43,016 bases of DNA from NCBI GenBank assembly GCA_903884945.1, contig CAISGR010000314.1:1-43016 (forward strand), written 5' to 3'. The stretch's first letter is position 1. Each line of letters begins with the position of its first letter. The notes under the pieces are model-generated. The model searched no databases and was not told the origin of the DNA. It saw only the letters and a program-made list of their open reading frames with translations. The DNA is from an uncultured bacterium. Its GTDB lineage: Bacteria > Pseudomonadota > Alphaproteobacteria > Sphingomonadales > Sphingomonadaceae. The translations under genes were made by a program, and so were the position numbers. Below are positions 1-8,499 of this stretch, piece by piece.

Positions 1-1
1 G

Positions 2-67
2 GTGCGGATCGGGGCGGAGGACGACCGCCACCATCCGATCTTCGGGGTGATCGAGCAGACCGTGTAA
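2..67 (+). CDS. C-terminal tail of an unidentified protein (partial)
   Basis: An open frame enters from the left edge and stops at TAA 65-67, with a second TAA directly after it. Only 21 residues are visible, ending in FGVIEQTV. The frame is followed at once by a strong hairpin that would end its transcript. The fragment is too short to assign a function. It is called coding because it is open up to a clean double stop placed just before a terminator. Confidence 0.5.
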   Translation: MRIGAEDDRHHPIFGVIEQTV

Positions 68-76
68 TAAGCGGCC

Positions 77-102
77 GTCGCCCCGGTTTTCGCCGGGGCG
101 AC
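77..102. terminator. Bidirectional hairpin between convergent genes
   Basis: A perfect 10-bp inverted repeat, GTCGCCCCGG / CCGGGGCGAC, with loop TTTTCG. It sits between the stop of the left-edge gene and the stop of dnaE2, which converge here. No long T-tract follows on either strand, so it is a terminator by position and stem strength rather than a textbook one. Confidence 0.65.
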
Positions 103-103
103 G

Positions 104-3100
104 TCAATGGAAATCGTGGGACTTGATCGGGATCAGATCCCCCTGATCCGGCCGCTCGCGATAGTGATAATCGGTCCGCAGCTTCGGCTTCCATCCCTTC
201 TCGCCCCGATCGGGCGCCCCGCCATGCGTCGCGCCGTCACCGGGCATGGTCATGTCGGGCAGGTCCAGGTCGCCGATGCCGCGCAGCATCGGCGTCAGAT
301 CGACGATCCGGTCGGCGACGACATGGATCACCAGGCCCTCGCGCTGCATCCGCCCGATCACGCTGACCATCGACGCCGACATCACGGTGCGGCGCTGCGC
401 CTCGAACCGGTCGGGCCACAGGATCGCGTTGGCGATGCCGGTTTCATCCTCCAGCGTCAGGAACAGCACGCCCTTGGCGCTGCCCGGCCGTTGCCGCACG
501 AGAATGATCCCCGCCACCTCGACCCGCGCGCCGTCCTTCATCGTCCGCAGGTCGCCGCACGGCCGGATGCCCACGCGCTGCAGTTCGGGCCGCAGGAAGT
601 GGAGCGGATGCCGGCGCAGCGACAACTGGGTGGCGCGATAATCCTCGACCACCTCGCGCCCGGCGGTGAGCGGAAGGAGCCGGACCTCCTCCTCGCATGC
701 CTCCGGAACGATCGCGGCAGCGCGCGTATCGGCGGCGGCGAACAGCGGCAGCGGCGCCTGGCCCAGTCCCTTGATCGCCCATAGCGCCTGGCGCCGGTCG
801 AGGCCGAGACAGCCAAAGGCGTCGGCGCGCGCCAGGCGTTCCAGCGCGACGGGTCTGACGCCCGATCGGCGCCAGGCATCCTCGATCGAGACGAACGGGC
901 CGCGCCGGCGCGCATCCATGATGGCCTGGGCTTCCGTCTCGCCGAGCCCCTGCACGATCCGCATGCCGAGCCGGATCGGCAGCAGTCGGGCCCAGTCCTC
1001 ATCGCTTCCGCAGAAATGGGCACGCGGCTTGCCGCGGGCCGGGTCGGCCTCCGCCAGCACCTGCGTGTCCCAGTCGCTGCGATTGATGCAGACGGGCAGT
1101 ATCTCGACCCCATGTTCCCGCGCATCGCGCACGATCTGGGCCGGGGCATAGAAGCCCATCGGCTGGGCGTTGAGCAGCGCCGCGCAATAGAGATCGGGAT
1201 GATGGCACTTCATCCAGCACGAGGCATAGGCGATCTTGGCGAAGCTCGCTGCATGGCTCTCCGGAAAGCCATAGCTGCCGAAGCCCTCGATCTGCTTGAC
1301 CATCCGTTCGGCGAAATCGAGCGTGATGCCGTTGGCGAGCATGCCCTTGATCAGTGGTTCGCGGAATTCGCCGACGCCGCCGGTCGCCTTGAAGGTTGCC
1401 ATGGCCCGGCGCAGGCGATCGGCCTCGTCGGCGCTGAAGCCCGCGCCCACCATGGCGACCTGCATCGCCTGTTCCTGGAACAGCGGCACGCCCAGCGTCT
1501 TTTTCAGCACCTTTTCCAGGGCAGGGCTGGGATAGGTGACCGGCTCCCTGCCTTCGCGGCGCTTGAGATAGGGGTGGACCATGTCGCCCTGGATCGGGCC
1601 GGGGCGGACGATGGCGACTTCGATCACCAGGTCGTAGAATTTCTTCGGCTGCATTCGCGGCAGCATCGACATCTGCGCACGGCTCTCGATCTGAAAGACG
1701 CCGAGCGTGTCGGCCTTCTGGATCATTTTGTAGGTTGCGTCGTCATCGCCCTGCATCTCGGGCGAAGCCATGGTGAGCGAAATACCCTTGCGCGTCTCGA
1801 GCAGCTCGAAGGCGCGGCGCATGCACCCCAGCATGCCGAGCCCGAGAATATCGACCTTCATCAGGCCGAGCTCCTCCACGTCCAGCTTTTCCCATTCCAC
1901 CACGCGGCGATCGATCATCGCGGCGGGCTCGACCGGCACCAGGTCGTCGAGCCGGTCGTGTGACAGCACGAAGCCGCCGGGATGCTGCGACAGGTGGCGC
2001 GGGGTTTCGGTCTCGACCAGTTCGCGGACGAGCTCGAGCGTCAGGGCAAGCTTCGGATCCGCGCGGTCGAGGTTGAGCTGCGCGACATGCGCATCGCGCA
2101 CACCCTCGCTTGAAGTGCCCCAGACCTGGCCGGCCAGTGCCGAGGTCATGTCCTCCGACAGACCCATCACCTTGCCGACCTCGCGCAGCGCCCCGCGCGT
2201 GCGAAAGCGGCTGACCACGGCGGTCAGTGCGGCATGCTGCTCGCCATAGGTCTCGTAGATCCATTGGATCACTTCCTCGCGCCGCTCATGCTCGAAATCC
2301 ACGTCGATGTCGGGCGGTTCGTGGCGCGAGGTGGAGATGAACCGCTCGAACAACAGGGTATGCTTGACCGGGTCGATCGAGGTGATGCCGAGCACGAAGC
2401 AGATGATCGAATTCGCCGCCGATCCGCGGCCCTGGCACAGGATCCGCTGGCTGCGCGCATACCGCACGATCGAGTTCACGGTCAGGAAATAGGGCGCATA
2501 GCCCATATCCCGGACCAGCTTGAGCTCATGCTCCAGCAAGGCGGCATAGGCCGGTGGCGGGCCGGCGGGATAAAGCGCGAGCAGGGCCGAGCGAGTCATC
2601 TTCTCCAGCGCGTCCTGCGGCGTACTGCCACTGATCACGATCTCGTCGGGATAGCGATACTGCTCCTTCAGTTCGCGCAGCGAAAAGGTGCAGCGCTCGA
2701 CGATCGCCTCGACTGCCCTCAGCGCCTCGGGATGGGCGCGGAAGCGCCGGGCCATCTCCGCCGGGCCTTTCAGATGCCGGTCGGCACTGCGCTCACGACG
2801 AAAGCCGAGATCGTCGACCGTGCATTTGCAGCGGATCGCGGTCACGACATCCTGCAGCATGCGTCGGCCGGGCGCGTGGTACAGCACATCGCCGGTGGCG
2901 AGCGGCGTCAGGCCGAAGCCCTGCGCCATCTGCCCGAGATGGTGCAGGCGCAGTGGATCGCCCGGGCGGCGATGCTGCGTCAGGCAGACATGGCCGCGTT
3001 CCTCGAAGGCATCCGCCATCCAGCGCATCGCGACCGGATCGCCATGATCGGTCATTCCGGGTACCAGCGCGCCCACCAGGCCCTGGCTATGTTGCGCGAC

Positions 3101-3460
3101 ATCTTCCCAGTGCAGGAAACACTGCCCCTTCTCGCCCTTCTGCGCATTGGCGCGGCCCTTGCCGAGGGTGAGCAGGCGGGTGAGCCGGCTCCAGGCCGCG
3201 CGATCCTCCGGCCAGACCAGAAGGGAGGAGCCGTCGACCAGGTCGAGCCGGCAGCCGGCGATCATGCGGATCGGATGGCCGAGCTTCGTGATCTGCTCTG
3301 CAGCGACCAGCGCCCGGACGACGCCGCCGACTGAATTGCGATCAGTAATGCCGAGCGCCGGCAACCCCAGCATTGCCGCTGACGTGACCAGCTCCTGCGC
3401 CGAGGAGGCACCGCGCAGGAAGCTGAAATGCGTGGTGACCTGGAGCTCGGCATAGGTCAC
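104..3460 (-). CDS. dnaE2: Error-prone DNA polymerase DnaE2 (ImuC)
   Basis: Second catalytic alpha subunit of the DNA polymerase III C family. With ImuA and ImuB it performs SOS-induced translesion synthesis. The N-terminus carries the PHP-type motif THFSFLRGAS. The palm shows GRGSAANS near residue 340 and the acidic motif PDIDVDF near 381. A C-terminal OB fold, GARVEVAGIILVRQRPGSAKG onward in part, lies near residues 975-1045. The chosen start is GTG at 3460, whose bases overlap the imuB stop as GTGA, the usual sign of translational coupling; this gives 1118 residues, normal for DnaE2. An upstream TTG at 3484 would add eight residues and is less likely. It is the last gene of the imuA-imuB-dnaE2 unit and should share the LexA operator upstream of imuA. 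Confidence 0.95.
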   Translation of the reverse strand: MTYAELQVTTHFSFLRGASSAQELVTSAAMLGLPALGITDRNSVGGVVRALVAAEQITKLGHPIRMIAGCRLDLVDGSSLLVWPEDRAAWSRLTRLLTLGKGRANAQKGEKGQCFLHWEDVAQHSQGLVGALVPGMTDHGDPVAMRWMADAFEERGHVCLTQHRRPGDPLRLHHLGQMAQGFGLTPLATGDVLYHAPGRRMLQDVVTAIRCKCTVDDLGFRRERSADRHLKGPAEMARRFRAHPEALRAVEAIVERCTFSLRELKEQYRYPDEIVISGSTPQDALEKMTRSALLALYPAGPPPAYAALLEHELKLVRDMGYAPYFLTVNSIVRYARSQRILCQGRGSAANSIICFVLGITSIDPVKHTLLFERFISTSRHEPPDIDVDFEHERREEVIQWIYETYGEQHAALTAVVSRFRTRGALREVGKVMGLSEDMTSALAGQVWGTSSEGVRDAHVAQLNLDRADPKLALTLELVRELVETETPRHLSQHPGGFVLSHDRLDDLVPVEPAAMIDRRVVEWEKLDVEELGLMKVDILGLGMLGCMRRAFELLETRKGISLTMASPEMQGDDDATYKMIQKADTLGVFQIESRAQMSMLPRMQPKKFYDLVIEVAIVRPGPIQGDMVHPYLKRREGREPVTYPSPALEKVLKKTLGVPLFQEQAMQVAMVGAGFSADEADRLRRAMATFKATGGVGEFREPLIKGMLANGITLDFAERMVKQIEGFGSYGFPESHAASFAKIAYASCWMKCHHPDLYCAALLNAQPMGFYAPAQIVRDAREHGVEILPVCINRSDWDTQVLAEADPARGKPRAHFCGSDEDWARLLPIRLGMRIVQGLGETEAQAIMDARRRGPFVSIEDAWRRSGVRPVALERLARADAFGCLGLDRRQALWAIKGLGQAPLPLFAAADTRAAAIVPEACEEEVRLLPLTAGREVVEDYRATQLSLRRHPLHFLRPELQRVGIRPCGDLRTMKDGARVEVAGIILVRQRPGSAKGVLFLTLEDETGIANAILWPDRFEAQRRTVMSASMVSVIGRMQREGLVIHVVADRIVDLTPMLRGIGDLDLPDMTMPGDGATHGGAPDRGEKGWKPKLRTDYHYRERPDQGDLIPIKSHDFH

Positions 3461-5166
3461 CCGAAGGCCCCGTGCATGAACCAACGGAGATCGCCCGTCT
3501 CCTGCCGTTCGCCGTCACCGCGCCGAAACAGCCAGAAGCGCTGGCCTGCCTCATCCTCGACGCGGAAATAATCGCGCACGCTATGCTGCTCGGCAGCGCG
3601 CTTCCACCATTCGCCCCGCACCCGTTCGGGGCCATCGGCGCGGACCACCTTGTGCATCTGCCCGCGCCAGCTGAAACGGCGCGGCGGCTGGTCGGGCAGC
3701 TCCGCAATGACATGGTCGAGCTGTTCGGGCCGCCGGAGCAGCCGGACCGGGCGCGGCCAGCGATGGTGCCAGGGATGCAGTTCGGGCGATCGATCGAGCT
3801 GCCGGACATCGTCGGGCTTCAGTTTTGCGGCCTGTGGTGCCGGCGGATCGAGCGGTGGCGCTGCTTCGATCGAGCGCTCGGGCACTTCGCTTTCGATCGG
3901 TCGGATTCGCCACAGCCGCGCGTCGCCGATCCGGTTGGCGAGTGCGTCGACCAGTGGGGCGAGATCGGGCGGGCGATCTTCCAGCTGTTCGTCGACGGGC
4001 TGGGCCGCCAGCGGATCGGCGCGACGGACGTGCAGCGCCAGGGCGTCGATGCCGAAGCCGGGGGCGATTTCCTCGATCCGGCGCACGATCAGCCGCAGCA
4101 GATGCGCGCCGTCGCGGCTCGGCCGGGCGAGCCCGATGCGCAGGCGCTGCGGCACGCCGTCGATCCGGTCGGCGACCAGCTCGATCGCGCGCGCGCCAAG
4201 CCCGGCCTGGGCCAGCGCAGTGACGAGACGGGGCATGAGATGCGCCAGCCAATGCTCGATCGCCTCGGCAGTCACGATCGGCTCGGCGAAGCGCTGGATC
4301 GCGACGATCTGTTCGGGCGGCACAATGGGGTCGAGCGGTTCGGCCACCCGCCCCGTCAGCTGGTCGAGCCGTTCGACCAGTGCCGCCCCGAAGCGCCGGG
4401 CAAGCGGGGCGCGCGGCATCGGGGCGAGCTGGCCGATCCGTTCGATGCCGAGTCGCTTGAGCAGTTCGATCGCGGCGGGCTCGCACCGCAGCGCCGCGAT
4501 CGGCAGCGGGGCGAGGGCATCCCTATGGCCGCCGGTCGGGCAGACCGTTACGCCCCGGGGGAACTGGGCATAGCGCGCCAGCGCCCAGGCCGCCCCGACC
4601 GTATCCGCCACCGCAATCCGCGCCGTCACGCCGAGCCGTGCGAGCAGCCGCACGATGCGCCGGGCCATCGCCTCCTCGCCGCCGAACAGATGCGCCGTGC
4701 CCGTCATGTCGAGGAACAGTCCGTCCTCGCCCGACAATGCGACGATCGGCGTCCAGCGGCGCGCGGCGCCGATGGCGAGGCGACGCAGATCCGCGCGATC
4801 GCCTTCGGGATCGGCGGGGCGGATCTCCAGGGCAGGCACCTGCGCGCGTGCCTGTGTCACGGCCATGCCGGGCAGAATGCCCAGGCTCCGTGCCGCGGGG
4901 CTGGCCGCGGCGATCAGGATTTTGTTGCCCTCGCGGATCGAGGTGACCAGGGGCGGCTCTCCCACCGGCATGCACTGCCGGATCGCGGGTAGCGATGGGC
5001 GTCCCTCGCGCGCCCAGCGCGCGCCGGGGCGCCATCCGTCGCCGCGCTCCTGTGGCGGCGCAGCCGGCAAGGCCGGCGGAACCTCAGGCGGCGCGGCGGT
5101 GCGTTCCGCCTGCCGCAGCCGGTCGATTGGCCAGTCGGGCAGGAAGAGCGAGGCGACCCGTTTCAT
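3457..5166 (-). CDS. imuB: ImuB, catalytically inactive Y-family polymerase-like protein
   Basis: Adaptor of the mutagenesis complex: a Y-family polymerase fold that links ImuA and the beta clamp to DnaE2. The protein begins MKRVASLFLPDWPIDRLR. Active Y-family polymerases have a catalytic DxD-type strand here; ImuB proteins lack it, as this one does. The 569 residues fit the family. ATG at 5166 was chosen because the conserved first strand starts there. A longer open frame to 5343 would add 59 low-complexity residues that lie inside imuA and look like read-through of that overlap. The gene overlaps imuA by 83 bases and dnaE2 by four (GTGA), so the three are almost certainly one mRNA. Confidence 0.93.
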   Translation of the reverse strand: MKRVASLFLPDWPIDRLRQAERTAAPPEVPPALPAAPPQERGDGWRPGARWAREGRPSLPAIRQCMPVGEPPLVTSIREGNKILIAAASPAARSLGILPGMAVTQARAQVPALEIRPADPEGDRADLRRLAIGAARRWTPIVALSGEDGLFLDMTGTAHLFGGEEAMARRIVRLLARLGVTARIAVADTVGAAWALARYAQFPRGVTVCPTGGHRDALAPLPIAALRCEPAAIELLKRLGIERIGQLAPMPRAPLARRFGAALVERLDQLTGRVAEPLDPIVPPEQIVAIQRFAEPIVTAEAIEHWLAHLMPRLVTALAQAGLGARAIELVADRIDGVPQRLRIGLARPSRDGAHLLRLIVRRIEEIAPGFGIDALALHVRRADPLAAQPVDEQLEDRPPDLAPLVDALANRIGDARLWRIRPIESEVPERSIEAAPPLDPPAPQAAKLKPDDVRQLDRSPELHPWHHRWPRPVRLLRRPEQLDHVIAELPDQPPRRFSWRGQMHKVVRADGPERVRGEWWKRAAEQHSVRDYFRVEDEAGQRFWLFRRGDGERQETGDLRWFMHGAFG

Positions 5167-5845
5167 CGCATGCCTCCATGGTCCATTGATGGGGCTCGCC
5201 GCCGCGCTGGCGGACGAGTTCGATACGCCAGCGCGCCCGGCCGACGCCCTCGACCGGCAGCGCCGCCGAGGGAGCGGCGGCAATGCGCCAGCGGGTGACG
5301 GCGGCAGAGGGCACGGCGAGCGGATTGCCGCCCTCCCGCGCATGCCGCTTCAGCAGCAGGGCGATCGTCTTGCCCCCTTCCGCAGCCAGCTGCAGCCTGC
5401 GGGTATTGGACATCGAGGCGCTTTTGACCTCGCCGATCACCGCGCCCAGGCCGCGGTGACGCAGCCCTTCCTCCATCAGCGCGAGCAGTTCGGCATCGTC
5501 GCCGGCCTCGGCATAGAGGATGCGCTCGGGGGAAAGCCCGGCCTGGTAGAGGCCGGGCGCAAACAGGTCGCGCCGGCGCACCACCCACAGCACCGGCCCC
5601 CAGGCGCGCGCGGCGATGCCGGCCATGAACAGCGTTGCGGCGGCATCGTCGCCCATGCCGGGGCTGGCGGCGGCGATCTCGTGGAGCGAATCGAGCCTGA
5701 GCCCGGTCGTCGCCAGCCGCGCATCGATCGCCCCGATCCCGAACGGCAGCACGGGGCGCCGACGCAGGCCATCCCCCTCGATCGCGCGCAGGGTTTCGCG
5801 TAAAGCGGAAAGGGCGGTGGCAGACGACAAGCGCACGACTCGCAA
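5084..5845 (-). CDS. imuA: ImuA, RecA/SulA-like SOS mutagenesis protein
   Basis: First gene of the imuA-imuB-dnaE2 cassette. ImuA is a RecA-fold-like regulator of the DnaE2 mutasome. The protein (253 residues from TTG 5845) shows the family pattern: RPVLPFGIGAIDARL near residue 35, LHEIAAASPG near 55, and a Walker-B-like strand GLGAVIGEVKS near 133. The start is uncertain. TTG 5845 has an AGGAA ribosome-binding site that lies inside the LexA box; GTG 5836 is three codons further in. The operator ends only eight bases before the TTG, so bound LexA would also cover the translation start. Confidence 0.88.
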   Translation of the reverse strand: MRVVRLSSATALSALRETLRAIEGDGLRRRPVLPFGIGAIDARLATTGLRLDSLHEIAAASPGMGDDAAATLFMAGIAARAWGPVLWVVRRRDLFAPGLYQAGLSPERILYAEAGDDAELLALMEEGLRHRGLGAVIGEVKSASMSNTRRLQLAAEGGKTIALLLKRHAREGGNPLAVPSAAVTRWRIAAAPSAALPVEGVGRARWRIELVRQRGGEPHQWTMEACDETGRLALPARLANRPAAAGGTHRRAA

Positions 5846-5853
5846 ATAAGTAT

Positions 5854-5868
5854 GTTCCTATTTTGTTC
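5854..5868 (-). promoter_or_regulatory. LexA (SOS) operator of imuA-imuB-dnaE2
   Basis: GTTCCTATTTTGTTC matches the alphaproteobacterial SOS box GTTC-N7-GTTC exactly. It lies eight bases upstream of the imuA start codon. This class of cassette is known to be LexA-controlled, so the match has strong context support. No second copy is seen before dinB in this window. Confidence 0.9.
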
Positions 5869-5975
5869 CTGCAGGCCGAATGGAGTCAAGCGGTAAGCGG
5901 CCCGTGGCGACAACGCCTTGTCCCGCGCCGAACAATTCCCTTGGCCTGCCCCTCTCGCCAAGCGCTTTGAAATTT

Positions 5976-5981
5976 TATAAC
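5976..5981 (+). promoter_or_regulatory. Possible -10 element for the bkd operon
   Basis: TATAAC in an AT-rich patch 70 bases before the E1 alpha start codon. No good -35 is found at the expected distance, so the call is tentative. Confidence 0.3.
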
Positions 5982-6052
5982 AAGGCTTCGAACGGCGAAT
6001 CTGCGCGTTGGCTCTCCAGCGAACGCCCGAACTCGCGATGATTGGAGAGACC

Positions 6053-7342
6053 ATGGCAAGCGACATTCCGCGCGCCAATTTGCAACCACTGTCGCTCTAT
6101 GTGCCGGAACCCAAGTTCCGCCCGGGCGACACGGTCGACTTCACTGAAGTCGCGATTCCCCCCGCCGGCGATGTCCGCCGACCCGACACCGCCGACCGCG
6201 CCGAGACCTTCATTGATCTCGCCTATGAGCTGATCCGGGTGCTCGACGACGAGGGGCGGGCGGTCGGCCCGTGGAATCCGCGTCTCTCGCCCGAAACGCT
6301 GCGCGCGATGCTTCGCAGCATGGTGCTGGTCCGCGCCTTTGACGAGCGCATGTTCCGCGCCCAGCGCCAGGGCAAGACCAGCTTCTACATGAAGTGCCTC
6401 GGCGAAGAGGCGGTCGCGGTCGCCGCGGCTTTCGCGCTCGATTACGAGGATATGTGCTTCCCCTCCTATCGCCAGCAGGGCCTGCTGATCGCGCGGGGCT
6501 GGTCGATGGTCGACATGATGAACCAGATCTATTCGAACCGGGGCGATCGGTTGCAGGGCAAGCAGCTGCCGATCATGTATTCGGTCAAGGAAGCCGGCTT
6601 CTTCTCGATCTCGGGCAATCTCGCCACCCAATATCCACAGGCCGTGGGCTGGGCGATGGCGTCGGCGGCCAAGGGCGACACCCGCATCGCCGCGACTTGG
6701 TGCGGCGAGGGCTCGACCGCCGAGGGTGATTTCCATTCCGCCTGTACGTTCGCCAGCGTCTATCGCGCGCCGGTGATCTTCAACGTGGTCAACAATCAAT
6801 GGGCGATTTCGAGCTTTTCGGGCTTTGCCGGGGCCGAATCGACCACCTTCGCGGCGCGCGCGATCGGCTATGGCATCGCCGGCCTGCGCGTCGACGGCAA
6901 TGACGCGCTTGCCGTCTACGCCGCGACCGCCTGGGCCGCCGAGCGCGCCCGCACCAACCAGGGCCCGACCCTGATCGAGCATTTCACCTACCGGGCCGAA
7001 GGCCATTCCACCTCGGACGATCCCGGGCAATATCGCTCGGCCGGCGAGCCGAGCGCATGGCCGCTGGGCGATCCGATCCGGCGCCTGAAGGATCATCTCA
7101 TCGCGATCGGGGAATGGGACGAGGACCGCCACGCCGCCCAGGATCTCGAACTCGCCGAGCAGGTGAAGCGCGCGCAGAAGGAAGCCGAGGCGAACGGCAT
7201 TCTCGGCCACGGTCTCCACCAGCCGCTCGATTCGCTGTTCGACGGCGTGTTCGAGGAGATGCCCTGGCATCTGCGGGAGCAACAGGCCCAGATGATCGCT
7301 GAAGAAACGGCCTCGGGCCGGCCATGGGCGCGCAAGTCATGA
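6053..7342 (+). CDS. bkdA1: Branched-chain 2-oxoacid dehydrogenase E1 component, alpha subunit
   Basis: Thiamine-diphosphate subunit that decarboxylates the 2-oxoacids of valine, leucine and isoleucine. The ThDP-binding stretch is visible near residues 218-247, starting GEGSTAEGDF and ending NNQWAIS, and the regulatory-loop region ERARTNQGPTLIEHFTYRAEGHSTSDDP (quoted in part) follows the E1 alpha pattern. The N-terminal extension with YVPEPKFRPGD is typical of BCKDH rather than pyruvate dehydrogenase E1 alpha. ATG 6053 follows GGAGAG at 6044-6049. The frame is open to a TTG at 6008, but that has no support. The stop overlaps the next gene (ATGA 7339-7342). 429 residues, full length. Confidence 0.92.
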   Translation: MASDIPRANLQPLSLYVPEPKFRPGDTVDFTEVAIPPAGDVRRPDTADRAETFIDLAYELIRVLDDEGRAVGPWNPRLSPETLRAMLRSMVLVRAFDERMFRAQRQGKTSFYMKCLGEEAVAVAAAFALDYEDMCFPSYRQQGLLIARGWSMVDMMNQIYSNRGDRLQGKQLPIMYSVKEAGFFSISGNLATQYPQAVGWAMASAAKGDTRIAATWCGEGSTAEGDFHSACTFASVYRAPVIFNVVNNQWAISSFSGFAGAESTTFAARAIGYGIAGLRVDGNDALAVYAATAWAAERARTNQGPTLIEHFTYRAEGHSTSDDPGQYRSAGEPSAWPLGDPIRRLKDHLIAIGEWDEDRHAAQDLELAEQVKRAQKEAEANGILGHGLHQPLDSLFDGVFEEMPWHLREQQAQMIAEETASGRPWARKS

Positions 7343-8400
7343 ACGATGAAATCGACGTCATTGCCCCCGAGGCAAATGAAGACGGCACCGCCCGCATGAA
7401 CATGATCCAGGCGATCAATTCAGCCATGGACGTGATGATGGCGCGCGATTCCGACGTGATCGTGATGGGCGAGGATGTCGGCTATTTCGGCGGTGTGTTC
7501 CGCGCGACGGCCGGCCTGCAGAAGAAATATGGCAAGACCCGCGTGTTCGATACGCCGATCACGGAATGCGGGATCATCGGCGTCGCCGTCGGCATGGGCG
7601 CCTATGGCCTCAGGCCGGTGCCCGAGATCCAGTTCGCCGATTATATCTATCCTGCGCTCGACCAGCTCGTGTCGGAAGCGGCGCGGCTGCGCTATCGCTC
7701 GGCCGGCGAGTTCACGTCGCCGATTACGGTGCGCTCGCCGTTCGGCGGCGGCATCTTCGGCGGGCAGACGCACAGCCAGAGCCCCGAGGGCATCTTCACG
7801 CATGTCTCGGGCGTCAAGACGGTGATCCCGTCGACGCCCTATGACGCAAAGGGCCTGCTGATCGCGGCGATCGAGGATAATGATCCGACGATCTTCTTCG
7901 AGCCCAAGCGCATCTATAACGGCCCGTTCGACGGCCATTGGGATCGCCCGACACAGAACTGGTCGCAGCATCCCGCGGGCGACGTGCCGACCGGCTATTA
8001 CAAGATCGAACTGGGCAAGGCGAAGATCGTCCGCCCCGGCGAGGCGCTGACGATCCTGGCCTATGGCACGATGGTGCATGTCTGCCAGGCGGTGATCGCG
8101 GAAGCCGGGATCGATGCCGAGATCATCGATCTGCGCACCCTCGTGCCGCTCGATATCGAGACGATCGAGGCGTCGGTGAAGAAGACTGGCCGCTGCATGA
8201 TCGTGCACGAGGCGACCCGCACGAGCGGCTTCGGCGCGGAACTCTCGGCGATCGTCCAGGAGCGCTGCTTCTACCATCTCGAAGCACCGATCGAGCGCGT
8301 GACGGGTTTCGACACGCCGTACCCGCATAGCCTCGAATGGGCCTATTTTCCCGGCCCGGTGCGGATCGGCGAAGCGCTGAAGAAGGTGATGAAGGACTGA
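7339..8400 (+). CDS. bkdA2: Branched-chain 2-oxoacid dehydrogenase E1 component, beta subunit
   Basis: Partner of E1 alpha; together they form the alpha2-beta2 decarboxylase. Family landmarks are MNMIQAINSAMDVMMARD near the N-terminus, VMGEDVGYFGGVFR, FDTPITECGIIGVAVGMG, and the C-terminal transketolase domain with VIDLRTLVPLD-type sequence (here IIDLRTLVPLD) and TGFDTPYPHS. ATG 7339 overlaps the E1 alpha stop as ATGA; an in-frame ATG at 7324 would add five residues. 353 residues is normal. It is followed by a 99-base gap holding a palindromic repeat before E2. Confidence 0.92.
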   Translation: MNDEIDVIAPEANEDGTARMNMIQAINSAMDVMMARDSDVIVMGEDVGYFGGVFRATAGLQKKYGKTRVFDTPITECGIIGVAVGMGAYGLRPVPEIQFADYIYPALDQLVSEAARLRYRSAGEFTSPITVRSPFGGGIFGGQTHSQSPEGIFTHVSGVKTVIPSTPYDAKGLLIAAIEDNDPTIFFEPKRIYNGPFDGHWDRPTQNWSQHPAGDVPTGYYKIELGKAKIVRPGEALTILAYGTMVHVCQAVIAEAGIDAEIIDLRTLVPLDIETIEASVKKTGRCMIVHEATRTSGFGAELSAIVQERCFYHLEAPIERVTGFDTPYPHSLEWAYFPGPVRIGEALKKVMKD

Positions 8401-8420
8401 CTTGATGGCTCTGCCCATCC

Positions 8421-8490
8421 CCGTTCGTGTCGAGCGAAGTCGAGACACCTGCGCGGCCCCCTGTTGCTCGACTTCGCTCGAAACGAACGG
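8421..8490. repeat. Palindromic dispersed repeat between E1 beta and E2
   Basis: Two arms of about 26 bases, 8421-8446 and 8465-8490, are near-perfect inverted copies. Each contains TCGAGCGAAGTCGAG or its complement and ends in CCGTTCG / CGAACGG. The arms match except at about two positions. I recall this sequence type as a common extragenic repeat of sphingomonads. In RNA it would form a long hairpin within the operon, between bkdA2 and bkdB. Confidence 0.85.
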
Positions 8491-8499
8491 ATATCTCTG

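Noticed and set aside
3457..3484. TTG 3484 as the dnaE2 start
   Set aside because: The GTG at 3460 overlaps the imuB stop as GTGA and falls directly before the conserved N-terminal strand; the eight extra residues have no support.
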